Part shown: piece after piece, positions 1 through 8,793 of the stretch
Layout of the letters: the number at the start of each line of letters is the position of its first letter
Numbering within the stretch: position 1 is the first letter of the stretch
Source of the DNA: Pseudomonas corrugata
GTDB taxonomy: Bacteria > Pseudomonadota > Gammaproteobacteria > Pseudomonadales > Pseudomonadaceae
Direction of reading: 5' to 3'
Length of the DNA: 64,000 bases
Assembly (NCBI RefSeq): GCF_001269905.1
Contig: NZ_LHVK01000014.1
Coordinates: 248,397 to 312,396, forward strand
Position numbers and translations under genes: made by a program
The notes under the pieces: generated by a model
What the model was told of the DNA's origin: nothing
What the model saw: only the letters and a program-made list of their open reading frames with translations
Database searches by the model: none

Positions 1-1727
1 GGGTGTCGGGGCGCATTTCCGTCATGTCCCGCGAGGCGTTGGATCGTGAAGGCGTGCGTCGGTTGTTCTATTCGGTACTCGATGCCCACAACTTCACCGT
101 AATCGATGAAGGCGAGCGGATCCTGATCACCCCGGTCGCCGATGCCAGGACCCGGGCCGGCGCCGGCGAGACCAAGGACCCAGCGCCATCGCAGTTCGTC
201 ACCCGGGTCATCGACTTGCAGTCGAGCATTGCTGCTGACGTTGCCGGACTGATTCGCCCCCTGGTATCGAGTGGTGGCTACATCGGGCCTTCGGTTTCCT
301 CCAACGCGCTGGTGTTGACTGACACGGCCGCCAATGTGCAGCGCATCACTCGAGTCGCGCAACAGCTGGACTCGGGACACAACCGCAATCATGGGGTGGT
401 GCAGTTGCGTCATGCCAGGGCCGGGGATATCGCGTCGATCCTGGAAGCATCCGGCAGCAAGCGCGAGGGCGACACCGCAGGCTCGGTGATCGCCGACACG
501 CGGGGCAATCGCCTGGTGATCATCGGCGCACCGCGGGTGCGTCAACGCTTGGCCGAACTGGCTCGGACCCTGGACGTTCCAGCTTCCGCGGCCGAGGACA
601 ATGCGCGGGTCATCCGCTTGCGCCATAGCGATGCCAAGCAACTGGCCGAAGTGCTGGAAGGCGTCGTGCAAGACAAGAAGTCCGCACCGGCCCAGGCCGG
701 CCTGCGGGAAAGCGTTTCCGCCAACGCGTTCATGATCAAGGCCGACGAAAGCCAGAATGCCCTGGTGTTGATCGCCGAACCGGCCCAGGTCCGCACCATT
801 GAGAATATCGTCCGGGAGCTGGACCAACCTCGGGCCCAGGTGCTCATCCACGCCGCCATCGTGGAAATTTCCGGAGACATTGCCGAAGCGCTGGGGGTGC
901 AGTGGGGGATCAAGAGTGGCAGTGCGGACGGGGTCATCAGTTTTTCGGGAACCAACACGCCGATCATCGGCGAGCTGAACCCCAAGGACGTCGATGGCGT
1001 GCTCCTGCGGTTGGGCGGCGATCGCTTCAGTGCACTGATATCGGCCCTGGCGAGCAATACCCGCAGCAACCTGCTCTCCACGCCCAGCCTGCTGACCCTG
1101 GATAACCAGGAAGCGGAGATCATTGTCGGCAAGAACGTGCCGTTCAAGACCGGTTCCTACGCCACCAACAGCAGCGGCGCGGACAATCCCTTTACTACGG
1201 TGGAGCGCAAGGACGTCGGCATCAGCCTCAAGATCAAGCCCTACATCAACCAGGGTTCCTCCTTGCGCCTTGAGGTCCAGCAGGAAGTCTCGGACATTGC
1301 CCCGTCTGTTGCCGGCGTGGATTCCTCGGACCTGATCACCAACAAGCGTGCCCTGAAGAGCACGATCCTGGCGGACGACGGCGAGATCATCGTGATCGGT
1401 GGCCTGATCCGCGACGATGTCCGTTCCCAGGAAAGCGGCGTGCCGCTGTTGCGCAGCATTCCGTACCTGGGCGCACTGTTTCGCTGGACCCGCGACACCC
1501 AGACCAAGAGCAACCTGATGGTGTTCCTGCGGCCCACCATCGTGCGCGGCAAGGAAGACCTGGCGGATGTCAGTCGCCAGCGCTACGACGCGCTCCGGGA
1601 GCTGAGCAAGCCGGGCTCGCGGCAGAATAATTCGCTGTTGCTGCCCAGAGACGCTCGCCAGTTGTTCGAGCCTTCCCTGGAGGCGTCTTCGGCAGATCCG
1701 TTGCCGCAGAATCGAGGTGACCTGTGA
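1..1727 (+). CDS. gspD: Type II secretion secretin GspD (5' partial)
   Basis: Outer-membrane secretin that forms the exit channel of the type II secretion system. The reading frame is open from the window edge (first full codon at base 3), so part of the N0 domain, the signal peptide and the start lie outside. The visible 574 residues contain repeated N1-N3 (NolW-type) modules to about residue 270. The secretin beta-barrel domain follows, with the family signature KNVPFKTG near residue 378 and the VPLLRSIPYLGALF region near 480. It opens an operon of ten visible gsp genes, and gspE starts inside its stop codon (GTGA overlap). gspC is presumably upstream. The substrate cannot be told from the sequence. 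Confidence 0.95.
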   Translation, partial: VSGRISVMSREALDREGVRRLFYSVLDAHNFTVIDEGERILITPVADARTRAGAGETKDPAPSQFVTRVIDLQSSIAADVAGLIRPLVSSGGYIGPSVSSNALVLTDTAANVQRITRVAQQLDSGHNRNHGVVQLRHARAGDIASILEASGSKREGDTAGSVIADTRGNRLVIIGAPRVRQRLAELARTLDVPASAAEDNARVIRLRHSDAKQLAEVLEGVVQDKKSAPAQAGLRESVSANAFMIKADESQNALVLIAEPAQVRTIENIVRELDQPRAQVLIHAAIVEISGDIAEALGVQWGIKSGSADGVISFSGTNTPIIGELNPKDVDGVLLRLGGDRFSALISALASNTRSNLLSTPSLLTLDNQEAEIIVGKNVPFKTGSYATNSSGADNPFTTVERKDVGISLKIKPYINQGSSLRLEVQQEVSDIAPSVAGVDSSDLITNKRALKSTILADDGEIIVIGGLIRDDVRSQESGVPLLRSIPYLGALFRWTRDTQTKSNLMVFLRPTIVRGKEDLADVSRQRYDALRELSKPGSRQNNSLLLPRDARQLFEPSLEASSADPLPQNRGDL

Positions 1728-3196
1728 GCGAGTCCCTGGCCCCGTTGCCCTTCGGTTTTGCCCGACGCCACGGCGTGCTGCTGGACGGCGAAGGGGCTGC
1801 CGTGAGCCTGGTGATGCGTTGCGATGCGCCGCTGACTGCGCTGGCGGAGGTTCGTCGCCGATGTGGTCGGGAACTGCCGATCCAGGTGCTGGAGCCGGCG
1901 CAATTCGCGACGCGTCTGGCCTGTGTCTATCGCCAGGGCCAGAGCGCGGCCGAACAGGTGGCTCAGGGGTTGGACGAGGAGCTGGACTTGCTCAGCCTGG
2001 CCGATCAACTGCCACAGACCGCCGACTTGCTGGAGCAGCAGGGCGATGCGCCGATTATCCGCTTGATCAACGCGCTGCTCAGCGAAGCGGTCCGCGAACA
2101 AGCGTCGGACGTGCACCTGGAAACGTACGAGCAATACCTGTCGGTCCGCATGCGAATCGACGGCCAGCTGCGGGAAATGCTGCGTCCACGCCGTGAGCTG
2201 GCCAGCCTGCTGGTATCGCGGATCAAGGTCATGGCACACCTGGATATCGCTGAAAAACGAATCCCCCAAGACGGTCGGATGGCGTTGCGGCTGGCCGGGC
2301 ATGAGGTCGATGTACGGGTCTCGACCCTGCCGTCGGCCCATGGCGAGCGAGTGGTGTTGCGCTTGCTCGACAAGCAGGCCGGGCGCCTGGAACTGCCGCG
2401 CCTTGGCTTGCCGGATGACACCCTGGCGAGCCTGCGTCGGTTGCTCGCCAAACCCCACGGTATCGTGTTGGTAACCGGCCCCACGGGCTCGGGGAAAACC
2501 ACCAGCCTGTACGCGGCGCTCAGCAGCCTCAACGACCAGAGCCGCAACATCCTCACCGTCGAAGACCCGATCGAATATCACTTGCCGGGCATCGGCCAGA
2601 TGCCGGTCAACCCGAAGGTCGACATGACCTTCGCCCGTGGCTTGCGAGCCATTTTGCGCCAGGACCCGGACGTGGTGATGGTGGGCGAGATCCGTGATCG
2701 CGAGACGGCTGAAATCGCAGTCCAGGCCTCCCTGACCGGTCACCTGGTGTTGTCGACCCTGCATACCAACAGCGCCGTCGGCGCGATCACGCGGCTGGTG
2801 GACATGGGCGTGGATGCCTATCTGCTGGCCTCGTCCCTGGCCGGCATCGTCGCGCAAAGGTTGTTGCGGGCCCTGTGTCCCTACTGCAAGACGTCCTATG
2901 TAGCCGACGCCGCCACCTGTCGGCGGCTCGGGCTCGAGGCCGATGTCGGGCCCCGGCTGTTCAGGGCCCGGGGGTGCGATGAATGCCAGGCAGGTTACCG
3001 CGGGCGCTTCGGCATTTATGAGCTGGTCAGTGTCAGCAGCCCGCTGTCGCAACTGATTCATCAGGGGGCTACTGAACAGGCGCTGGCGTTCGAGGCGCGC
3101 AAGACCTCCCGCAGTCTGTTCCAGGACGGGCGTCAGCGGGTCCTGGAAGGCCTGACCAGTGTCGATGAATTGCTGCACATCACCCAGGAAGATTAG
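1724..3196 (+). CDS. gspE: Type II secretion ATPase GspE
   Basis: Cytoplasmic hexameric ATPase that powers pseudopilus assembly. The 490-residue product has the Walker A motif GPTGSGKTT near residue 252 and an Asp box/Walker B region (DPDVVMVGEIRD) near 315. The HTNSA His box follows, then a four-cysteine zinc site (CPYC about residue 385, CDEC about 418) typical of GspE rather than PilT. The GTG start at 1724 overlaps the gspD stop by four bases, which suggests translational coupling. The length is normal for the family, and the next gene starts four bases after its stop. Confidence 0.96.
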   Translation: MSESLAPLPFGFARRHGVLLDGEGAAVSLVMRCDAPLTALAEVRRRCGRELPIQVLEPAQFATRLACVYRQGQSAAEQVAQGLDEELDLLSLADQLPQTADLLEQQGDAPIIRLINALLSEAVREQASDVHLETYEQYLSVRMRIDGQLREMLRPRRELASLLVSRIKVMAHLDIAEKRIPQDGRMALRLAGHEVDVRVSTLPSAHGERVVLRLLDKQAGRLELPRLGLPDDTLASLRRLLAKPHGIVLVTGPTGSGKTTSLYAALSSLNDQSRNILTVEDPIEYHLPGIGQMPVNPKVDMTFARGLRAILRQDPDVVMVGEIRDRETAEIAVQASLTGHLVLSTLHTNSAVGAITRLVDMGVDAYLLASSLAGIVAQRLLRALCPYCKTSYVADAATCRRLGLEADVGPRLFRARGCDECQAGYRGRFGIYELVSVSSPLSQLIHQGATEQALAFEARKTSRSLFQDGRQRVLEGLTSVDELLHITQED

Positions 3197-3200
3197 TGCG

Positions 3201-4409
3201 ATGCCGACTTTCGACTATCGGGCCGAAGACGCCCAAGGGCGGCGCTGCAAGGGGCGCGTGGAGGCCGACAGCGCCCGTCATGCCCGGCAGTTATTGCGCG
3301 AACGCGGATTGCTGCCTTGGGAGCTGCGCGAGGGCGAGGCGCAAGCCACCCTGGGTGCCCGCTTCGTCGGGGGGCGCCTGAGTCCGGCCGACCTGGCGTT
3401 GTTGACGTTGCAGCTCTCCACGCTGATCCAGGCTGGGCTCCCCCTCGAAGAATCCCTGCGGGCCGTGGCGCAACAGAGCCAGAAGCGTCGCGTCGTCCAC
3501 CTGCTGTCGGCGGTGCGCACTCGGGTAATGGAAGGTCACGCACTGGCCACGGCCCTGAAAGCGTTTCCCCAGGCATTCCCCGAACTGTTCTGCGCCACCG
3601 TCGCGGCGGGCGAACAGTCCGGTCACCTTGGCCAGGTGCTGGAGCAACTGGCGACTTACACCCAGGCGCGTCAGGCGTCTCGCCAACGCATTCAATTGGC
3701 GCTGGTGTACCCGCTGATCCTGCTGCTGGCCTGCGTTGCGATTGTCGCTTTCCTGCTGGGCTATGTGGTGCCGGATGTGGTGAAGATTTTCATCGACAGT
3801 GGCCAGCGGTTGCCCTGGCTCACCCAGGCGCTGATCGCGGTGAGCGATGGGGTGCGCCGCTATGGGGCGCTGATGCTCGTGGTCCTGGCCGGCGGGCTCG
3901 GGCTGTGGCGCTGGAGCCTGCGCCAGCCGCTGTGGCGCCTGCGCTGGCATCGCCTGCTGCTCAGGCTGCCGCTATTGGGCGACATTTTGCGGGCGATGGA
4001 AGCCGCCCGATTCGCCAGCACCCTGGCGATTCTGAGCCAAAGCGCCGTGCCCCTGGTCGAGGCCCTGCACATCGCCGCGCAGGTCATCGGCAACCTGACC
4101 ATCCGTGCCCGCATGGCCGATGTTGCCCGTTCGGTGCGCGAGGGCGGAACCCTGACCCGAGGCCTGGAACTCGGCGGCGATATTCCGCCGCTGATGTTGC
4201 ACATGATCGCCAGCGGTGAACGCGTCGGCGAACTGGATCGCATGTTGGCCCGTGCCGCCGAACAGCAGGAGGCCAGCCTCGCGGCGCGGATTGCGCTGGT
4301 GGTGAGCCTTTTCGAACCGGCCATGTTGGTGGTGATGGGCGGCGTTGTGCTGCTGATCGTCATGGCCATTCTCCTGCCTATCTTGAGCCTCAACCAATTG
4401 GTGAATTGA
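3201..4409 (+). CDS. gspF: Type II secretion inner-membrane platform protein GspF
   Basis: Polytopic inner-membrane protein of the T2SS assembly platform. The 402-residue protein starts MPTFDYRAEDAQG, the usual GspF N-terminus. It has two GspF repeats and three hydrophobic segments, near residues 165-195, 221-236 and 372-400. The ATG at 3201 was chosen because the family alignment begins there and it lies four bases after the gspE stop. An in-frame start further upstream (3159) would run back inside gspE. Its partners are expected to be GspE and GspL. Confidence 0.96.
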   Translation: MPTFDYRAEDAQGRRCKGRVEADSARHARQLLRERGLLPWELREGEAQATLGARFVGGRLSPADLALLTLQLSTLIQAGLPLEESLRAVAQQSQKRRVVHLLSAVRTRVMEGHALATALKAFPQAFPELFCATVAAGEQSGHLGQVLEQLATYTQARQASRQRIQLALVYPLILLLACVAIVAFLLGYVVPDVVKIFIDSGQRLPWLTQALIAVSDGVRRYGALMLVVLAGGLGLWRWSLRQPLWRLRWHRLLLRLPLLGDILRAMEAARFASTLAILSQSAVPLVEALHIAAQVIGNLTIRARMADVARSVREGGTLTRGLELGGDIPPLMLHMIASGERVGELDRMLARAAEQQEASLAARIALVVSLFEPAMLVVMGGVVLLIVMAILLPILSLNQLVN

Positions 4410-4412
4410 TCG

Positions 4413-4868
4413 ATGAAACTTCAAAACAACCGGCCCGCACGCCTGCAACGCGGCTTTACGCTGATCGAAATCATGGTGGTGGTAGTCATCATCGGCGTGC
4501 TGGGCGCCATGGTGGTGCCGCAGTTCATGAGCCGCCCCGATCAAGCCAAGATCACGGCCGCCCGCACCGATATCCAGGCGATTTCCACGGCGCTGGAAAT
4601 GTACCGGCTCGACAATTTCCATTACCCCTCGACCCGGCAAGGCCTCGATGCACTGAGTAAACGTCCGTCCGGCACGCCTGCGGCAAGAAACTGGAACCCA
4701 CAGGGCTATCTGAAAAGCCTGCCGATCGATCCCTGGGGCACGCCCTACCGATATCTCAACCCTGGTCTCAAGACCGCCGATGGCAGCTACGACCTGTACT
4801 CGCTGGGTGCCGATGGCGAGCCGGGCGGTGACGGCGCGGCGGCCGACATCGGCAATTGGGGCGAATGA
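4413..4868 (+). CDS. gspG: Type II secretion major pseudopilin GspG
   Basis: Main subunit of the T2SS pseudopilus. The 151-residue prepilin has a short basic leader ending at Gly14. The cleavage motif RG/FTLIE follows, with Glu at mature position 5 and a hydrophobic N-terminal helix. The region around RQGLDAL and the GspG-type C-terminus (GxPYxYxxPG, YDLYSLGADGxPGG) matches the calcium-binding GspG fold. It begins three bases after gspF and ends in an ATGA overlap with gspH. The prepilin peptidase gene is not in the window. Confidence 0.97.
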   Translation: MKLQNNRPARLQRGFTLIEIMVVVVIIGVLGAMVVPQFMSRPDQAKITAARTDIQAISTALEMYRLDNFHYPSTRQGLDALSKRPSGTPAARNWNPQGYLKSLPIDPWGTPYRYLNPGLKTADGSYDLYSLGADGEPGGDGAAADIGNWGE

Positions 4869-5338
4869 GCATGGGCCGTCGCTGCAGGGGGTTCACGTTG
4901 CTTGAGCTGATGGTCGTGATTATCTTGATTGGGGTCTTGGTGGGTATGGTCAGCCTCGCCATCGGGCCGAGCCCGGCGCGTGAGGCCCGACAGCAAGCCC
5001 AGGACTTCGTCCGTGTGGTGCAGCAGTTGCGCGAGCGAGCGGTGCTGGATGGGTTGGAATACGGTGTGCGGGTACAGCCTCGCGGCTATCAGGCCGTGCG
5101 ACTCGACGTTCGCGATTGGACCGCGGTGGCGCCCATGCAGCGGTTACCTGAAGGCATGACGCTGGGGCTGGAGCAGGACGGTCATGTCTGGGTCCTTGAC
5201 GAGACGCCAGGCGCACCGCAATTGCTGATGCTCAGCAGCGATGAGATCAGCCCGTTCAGGTTGCTGGTGAAAGTCGCCGGCCAGCGTATCGCGCGGGTGT
5301 CGAGCGATGGTCTGGCGGAGCTGTCTATTGATGAGTGA
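4865..5338 (+). CDS. gspH: Type II secretion minor pseudopilin GspH
   Basis: Minor pseudopilin of the T2SS pseudopilus tip region. The 157-residue protein has a prepilin leader MSMGRRCRG with the cleavage site RG/FTLLE and a strongly hydrophobic helix. The rest is a beta-rich GspH domain. The ATG at 4865 overlaps the gspG stop (ATGA) and was preferred over the in-frame TTG at 4856, which lies inside gspG. The second ATG at 4871 is a possible alternative. Its last eight bases overlap gspI. Confidence 0.92.
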   Translation: MSMGRRCRGFTLLELMVVIILIGVLVGMVSLAIGPSPAREARQQAQDFVRVVQQLRERAVLDGLEYGVRVQPRGYQAVRLDVRDWTAVAPMQRLPEGMTLGLEQDGHVWVLDETPGAPQLLMLSSDEISPFRLLVKVAGQRIARVSSDGLAELSIDE

Positions 5339-5714
5339 GTTTCGCGGACCGGCCGCTTGCAAGGGATTTACCTTGCTGGAGGTCATGATCGCCCTGACGA
5401 TTTTTGCGACGGTGGCAGCGGCGGCGCTGTCGGCCAGCCAGTTTGTGCTCAGGCAAAGTGTCGTGCTCGAGGAACGCCTGTTCGGCGCCTGGCTGGCCGA
5501 CAACCAGTTGAGCGAGCTGCGCCTGCAAGCCGCCGCTGCGCCGGGCCGCCAGCACCTGACCCGATCCATGGATCGTCGCGACTGGACCTTGCAACAGCGT
5601 ATCGCCGCGGCCCGCGACCCGCGTCTGCTTCAAGTCGAGATCCAGGTCAGCCGCGCCGACGGCTCGTCCGCCCTACACCAAGTGACCGGGTGGATCCGCA
5701 ACCGTCATGAATAG
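5331..5714 (+). CDS. gspI: Type II secretion minor pseudopilin GspI
   Basis: Minor pseudopilin thought to nucleate the GspI-J-K tip complex. The 127-residue protein has a short leader ending at Gly12 and the motif KG/FTLLEVMIAL, with Glu at mature position 5. The ATG at 5331 overlaps the end of gspH by eight bases; an upstream in-frame start at 5307 would add residues with no prepilin character. It overlaps gspJ by eight bases. Size and order (H-I-J-K) fit the standard gsp operon. Confidence 0.92.
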   Translation: MSEFRGPAACKGFTLLEVMIALTIFATVAAAALSASQFVLRQSVVLEERLFGAWLADNQLSELRLQAAAAPGRQHLTRSMDRRDWTLQQRIAAARDPRLLQVEIQVSRADGSSALHQVTGWIRNRHE

Positions 5715-6240
5715 ACAGTCAGGGTTCACCTTGTTGGAACTGGTCATCGTCATCGCCCTTTTTGCGTTGCTCGGCCTCGCCGGTTGGCGTTTGTTCGACG
5801 CCGTCGTGCGTACTCAGCAAGGGGCCGGTCAGCATGAGCGCGAAATCAGGGCCTTGCAGCGCGCCGTGGGCGTGATCGAGCGCGATGCATGGCAGGCCGT
5901 GGCCGGGTCTGTCGTGCTCGCGCCGGGGCACCTGCAATTGCAGCGCAGCCACTGGCGCAATCCACTGGACCAGCCCCGCAGCGAACGACAGACGGTGAGT
6001 TATCGGCTCGAAGGTGCAGCGTTGTGGCGCGACAGCTTTGGCGAGGGAACGGCCACCCTGCAGCGGCAGAAACTGCTCGATGATGTCCGCAGCCTGAGTT
6101 GGCGCCTGTTTGATTCGCAACGGGGTTGGCACGGCGAAGCCGCGGGCGACGGCTGGCCGCTGGCATTGGAACTGAACGTGTCGACGGGGCGCTTCGAACA
6201 GATCCGTCGGGTCCTGCTGTTGCCGGGAGCGTTGCCATGA
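5707..6240 (+). CDS. gspJ: Type II secretion minor pseudopilin GspJ
   Basis: Minor pseudopilin of the pseudopilus tip complex. The 177-residue protein has a six-residue leader (MNRQSG) followed by FTLLELVIVIAL. The globular region contains the SYRLEG and LRRDSFGEG-like segments common in GspJ. It starts inside gspI and ends in a four-base ATGA overlap with gspK, so it is almost certainly co-translated with its neighbours. Confidence 0.93.
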   Translation: MNRQSGFTLLELVIVIALFALLGLAGWRLFDAVVRTQQGAGQHEREIRALQRAVGVIERDAWQAVAGSVVLAPGHLQLQRSHWRNPLDQPRSERQTVSYRLEGAALWRDSFGEGTATLQRQKLLDDVRSLSWRLFDSQRGWHGEAAGDGWPLALELNVSTGRFEQIRRVLLLPGALP

Positions 6241-7082
6241 CGCATCAACGCGGGGTGGCATTGATCAGTATGCTGCTGGTGTTGAGCCTGGCGTTGTTGC
6301 TGGTCGGTGGAATGTTGCGCAGCCATCGCCTGTTGTTGCACAGCAGCGCGCAGCAGCTGCAACAGGTCCAATTGCGCCAATTGGGCCTGGCCGCCGAGGC
6401 CTGGGCGCGCGCCGTGCTGGAAGACAGCGTGGACACCCAGGCCGGGCCCGTCGACCTGAGCCAGGACTGGGCCCGGCTGGCGCTTTCCCTGGCGCTGGAT
6501 GACACCGGAATCGACGTTGATATCGAAGACCTGTCCGGGCGTCTGAACCTCAATCCATTGTTGGCCCGCGGGCAGATCGATCAAGTGACCTTGGGACGGT
6601 GGGCCCGGTTGCTCACCCTGCTGGATTTACCGGCGCTGTCGTTGCCCCAGGTCGGAGCCGTCCAGGAGTTGAGTCAGCTGCGTTTGTTACCCGGTATCGA
6701 CGGTCAGACCCTGCAACGCCTGGAACCGTGGGTGGCAGTGCTGCCCATGGACGCGCAACTGAATATCAATACCGCACCGCAGCGTGTCCTGATGGCCTTG
6801 GACGGCATGGACGTCGGCGCTGCAAACGCCGTGATCGCGCGGCGTGCCGACACCCCCTACGCCAGTGTCCAGGCGTTCACTGGCGACCCATTGTTGTCCG
6901 GCCTGGGCCTGAGCAGCCATGGCTTGGGCGTGAGCAGCCGCTGGTTCCGGATCACCGTGAACGTGACTCAAGCGAACCGCCACCTGCGCCTGGCCTCGGA
7001 CATCGAGCGTGATCCGGTGACTGGCCTCTGGAGTGTTCGCCAGCGCCGTTTCTTACCCATCAGCCCCAGTGAGCTTCCTTGA
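6237..7082 (+). CDS. gspK: Type II secretion minor pseudopilin GspK
   Basis: Largest pseudopilin, which caps the pseudopilus tip. The 281-residue product has the leader MTHQRG and then VALISMLLVLSL. The Glu at mature position 5 found in other pseudopilins is replaced by Ser, as is usual for GspK. The large inserted alpha domain with LSGRLNLN and INTAPQRVLMAL (a T2SSK/SAM-like signature) is clear. The ATG at 6237 overlaps the gspJ stop; a longer in-frame reading from 6126 lies inside gspJ and lacks the prepilin leader. Confidence 0.94.
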   Translation: MTHQRGVALISMLLVLSLALLLVGGMLRSHRLLLHSSAQQLQQVQLRQLGLAAEAWARAVLEDSVDTQAGPVDLSQDWARLALSLALDDTGIDVDIEDLSGRLNLNPLLARGQIDQVTLGRWARLLTLLDLPALSLPQVGAVQELSQLRLLPGIDGQTLQRLEPWVAVLPMDAQLNINTAPQRVLMALDGMDVGAANAVIARRADTPYASVQAFTGDPLLSGLGLSSHGLGVSSRWFRITVNVTQANRHLRLASDIERDPVTGLWSVRQRRFLPISPSELP

Positions 7083-8185
7083 TGAAAACCTGGCTTTACC
7101 TGACCGCCGAAGGCATGGGTGCCCCGTGCGCCAATTGGCGTTGCTGTGTGTGGTCGCCCTCGGGTGAACGCCGCTGCCTGCCTTTGCACGAAGCCGCTCG
7201 CGAGTTGAGCGGGCGGGTCGTCGATGTGCTGTTGCCGATGGAAATGTGCAGCTGGATGCGTAGCGATCCCTGGCCCTCTCGACGCCAACCCCGACCCCAG
7301 GCCCTGGCATTCGCCATCGAAGAGCAACTGAGCGAGAACCTAGAGGCGCTGCACATTGGCGTTGGTCTACGGGACCGTCAGCAGCGCTATCCGCTGCTGG
7401 TGATCCAGCGGGCCCGGTTCCAGGCACTGCTGGCGTTGCTCGACGCCCATGGCATTGATGCCCGGGCGATCCATGTCGATGCTGAGCTGATCGCTGAGGA
7501 CAAGGCTTTCGGGGTGCGCTGGTTCGGTCGCTGGCTGCTGGGTGGAGCGCTACCGGCGCGGATGGCGCTGTCGGTCCAAGCCTTGGCAACGCTCAAGCCG
7601 AGTCTGTCCGGGGACATCCACTGGCTGGACGAGGCGACTGACCGCCCCGGCATCGACGAGTGGTTGCTGAGCACCGAGGGACATCCCATCAACCTGTTGC
7701 AGGGTGAATTCCGGCGGCGGCGTCAGCGTCTACCCTGGCGCAGTTCGGCGATGGCCGTGCTGGGCATGTTTGCGCTGACCTGGGCGTTCGATGAAGCCCG
7801 CATCGGTTTTCTGCACAATGAAACCCGACGCCTGTATGCGCAAGGCGAGCAGCAATTCAGGTCGCTCTATCCCGGGCAGGATCCCAGCGTTGACCTGGCG
7901 GCGCAGTTCCAGGCATTGCAGCAGCGTCGCGGTCAAAACCAGGTCACCCAGGTCAGTCGGCTGGCCCGCCTGACTGGACAGGTGCTTGGCGCCAGTCATG
8001 TCGAGGTGCAGCAGATCGAGTACCGAGAGCACGAAGGCTGGAAAATCCGGCTGACCGCCAACAGCTTCATCGAGCTTGAGCAACTGCGTGAACGCGGGCA
8101 GCAAAACGGTCTGTCCATTACCTTGGGCAGCGCCAGCAAGCAGAACAACCGGGTACAGGCGACCCTCACCCTGGAGGACAGTTGA
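7082..8185 (+). CDS. gspL: Type II secretion platform protein GspL
   Basis: Bitopic inner-membrane protein that links the GspE ATPase to the periplasmic GspM. The 367-residue product has an actin-like cytoplasmic domain. One hydrophobic segment lies near residues 218-238 after a basic stretch (FRRRRQRLPWR), and a ferredoxin-like periplasmic domain follows. The ATG at 7082 shares one base with the gspK stop (TTGATG junction); an in-frame TTG at 7079 is possible. The sequence is divergent, as is usual for GspL, so the call leans partly on operon order. Confidence 0.88.
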   Translation: MKTWLYLTAEGMGAPCANWRCCVWSPSGERRCLPLHEAARELSGRVVDVLLPMEMCSWMRSDPWPSRRQPRPQALAFAIEEQLSENLEALHIGVGLRDRQQRYPLLVIQRARFQALLALLDAHGIDARAIHVDAELIAEDKAFGVRWFGRWLLGGALPARMALSVQALATLKPSLSGDIHWLDEATDRPGIDEWLLSTEGHPINLLQGEFRRRRQRLPWRSSAMAVLGMFALTWAFDEARIGFLHNETRRLYAQGEQQFRSLYPGQDPSVDLAAQFQALQQRRGQNQVTQVSRLARLTGQVLGASHVEVQQIEYREHEGWKIRLTANSFIELEQLRERGQQNGLSITLGSASKQNNRVQATLTLEDS

Positions 8186-8640
8186 TGAGTCTCAGTGGAT
8201 GGACGCGCCTGAAGCAGGCCTGGGCAAGCATGTCTGGCCGCGAGCAACGGTTGTTGCTGGGCCTCGCCGGGGTGGTCCTGATGGGGGTGGGTTATACGTC
8301 GATCTGGCAACCCACCCGCCAACGCCTGGAGATTGCCGAGCGCCAGTATCGCCAACAGGCGAAACTGACTGCACGGATCCAGCGCGCCGAGCCCGACCGG
8401 GGCGCGAGCGCCGCTCTGCGTCCGTTATCGGTACGAGTCAACGACGGTGCGACAGCGGCGGGATTGGACATAGCCGAAATGGAGATCGAGGGCGATTCGT
8501 TACGGCTCACCGTCACTGGCGATGCCAATCCGCTGCTGCATTGGTTGGATCGTCACGAACGGGACGGTGCGGCCGTGCGGTCGTTGGCCTTGGAAGCACG
8601 CAATGGCATGTTGGAGGCGCGGGTGGTGTTGCGTCAGTGA
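8185..8640 (+). CDS. gspM: Type II secretion platform protein GspM
   Basis: Small bitopic inner-membrane partner of GspL. The 151-residue protein has a short cytoplasmic N-terminus, one membrane helix near residues 22-42 (LLLGLAGVVLMGVGY), a coiled region and a small alpha/beta periplasmic domain. The start overlaps the gspL stop by one base. No gspN follows, and the operon ends here before a REP element and a convergent gene. Confidence 0.88.
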   Translation: MSLSGWTRLKQAWASMSGREQRLLLGLAGVVLMGVGYTSIWQPTRQRLEIAERQYRQQAKLTARIQRAEPDRGASAALRPLSVRVNDGATAAGLDIAEMEIEGDSLRLTVTGDANPLLHWLDRHERDGAAVRSLALEARNGMLEARVVLRQ

Positions 8641-8657
8641 TTGGCTGGACATGTGCC

Positions 8658-8703
8658 TGATGCCAGTCAGTTAGAAATCAAACGGCGCAAACCCTGTGGG
8701 AGC
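8658..8703. repeat. Half copy of a compound palindromic element
   Basis: A stretch starting TGATGCCAGTCAGTTAG and running into CCTGTGGGAGC is nearly the same as the reverse complement of 11162-11211. It therefore looks like one arm of the element seen complete at 11124-11211. It directly abuts the REP pair at 8693-8787. Confidence 0.65.
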
Positions 8704-8787
8704 GAAGCTTGCTCGCGATGGGGCAGACCAGCCGACTTTGTTGCTGGCTGACTTACCGCAATCGCGAGCAAACTTTACTCCCACAGG
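8693..8787. repeat. REPIN (inverted pair of REP palindromes)
   Basis: CCTGTGGGAGCGAAGCTTGCTCGCGAT is followed about 40 bases later by the inverted copy ATCGCGAGCAAACTTTACTCCCACAGG. This is the standard Pseudomonas REP doublet. It lies between the convergent ends of gspM and the MFS gene and may also act as a bidirectional 3' hairpin. Confidence 0.85.
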
Positions 8788-8793
8788 TGGTGT

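Noticed and set aside
1583..3178. 531-codon open frame on the minus strand
   Set aside because: Antisense to gspE, which has all its ATPase motifs.
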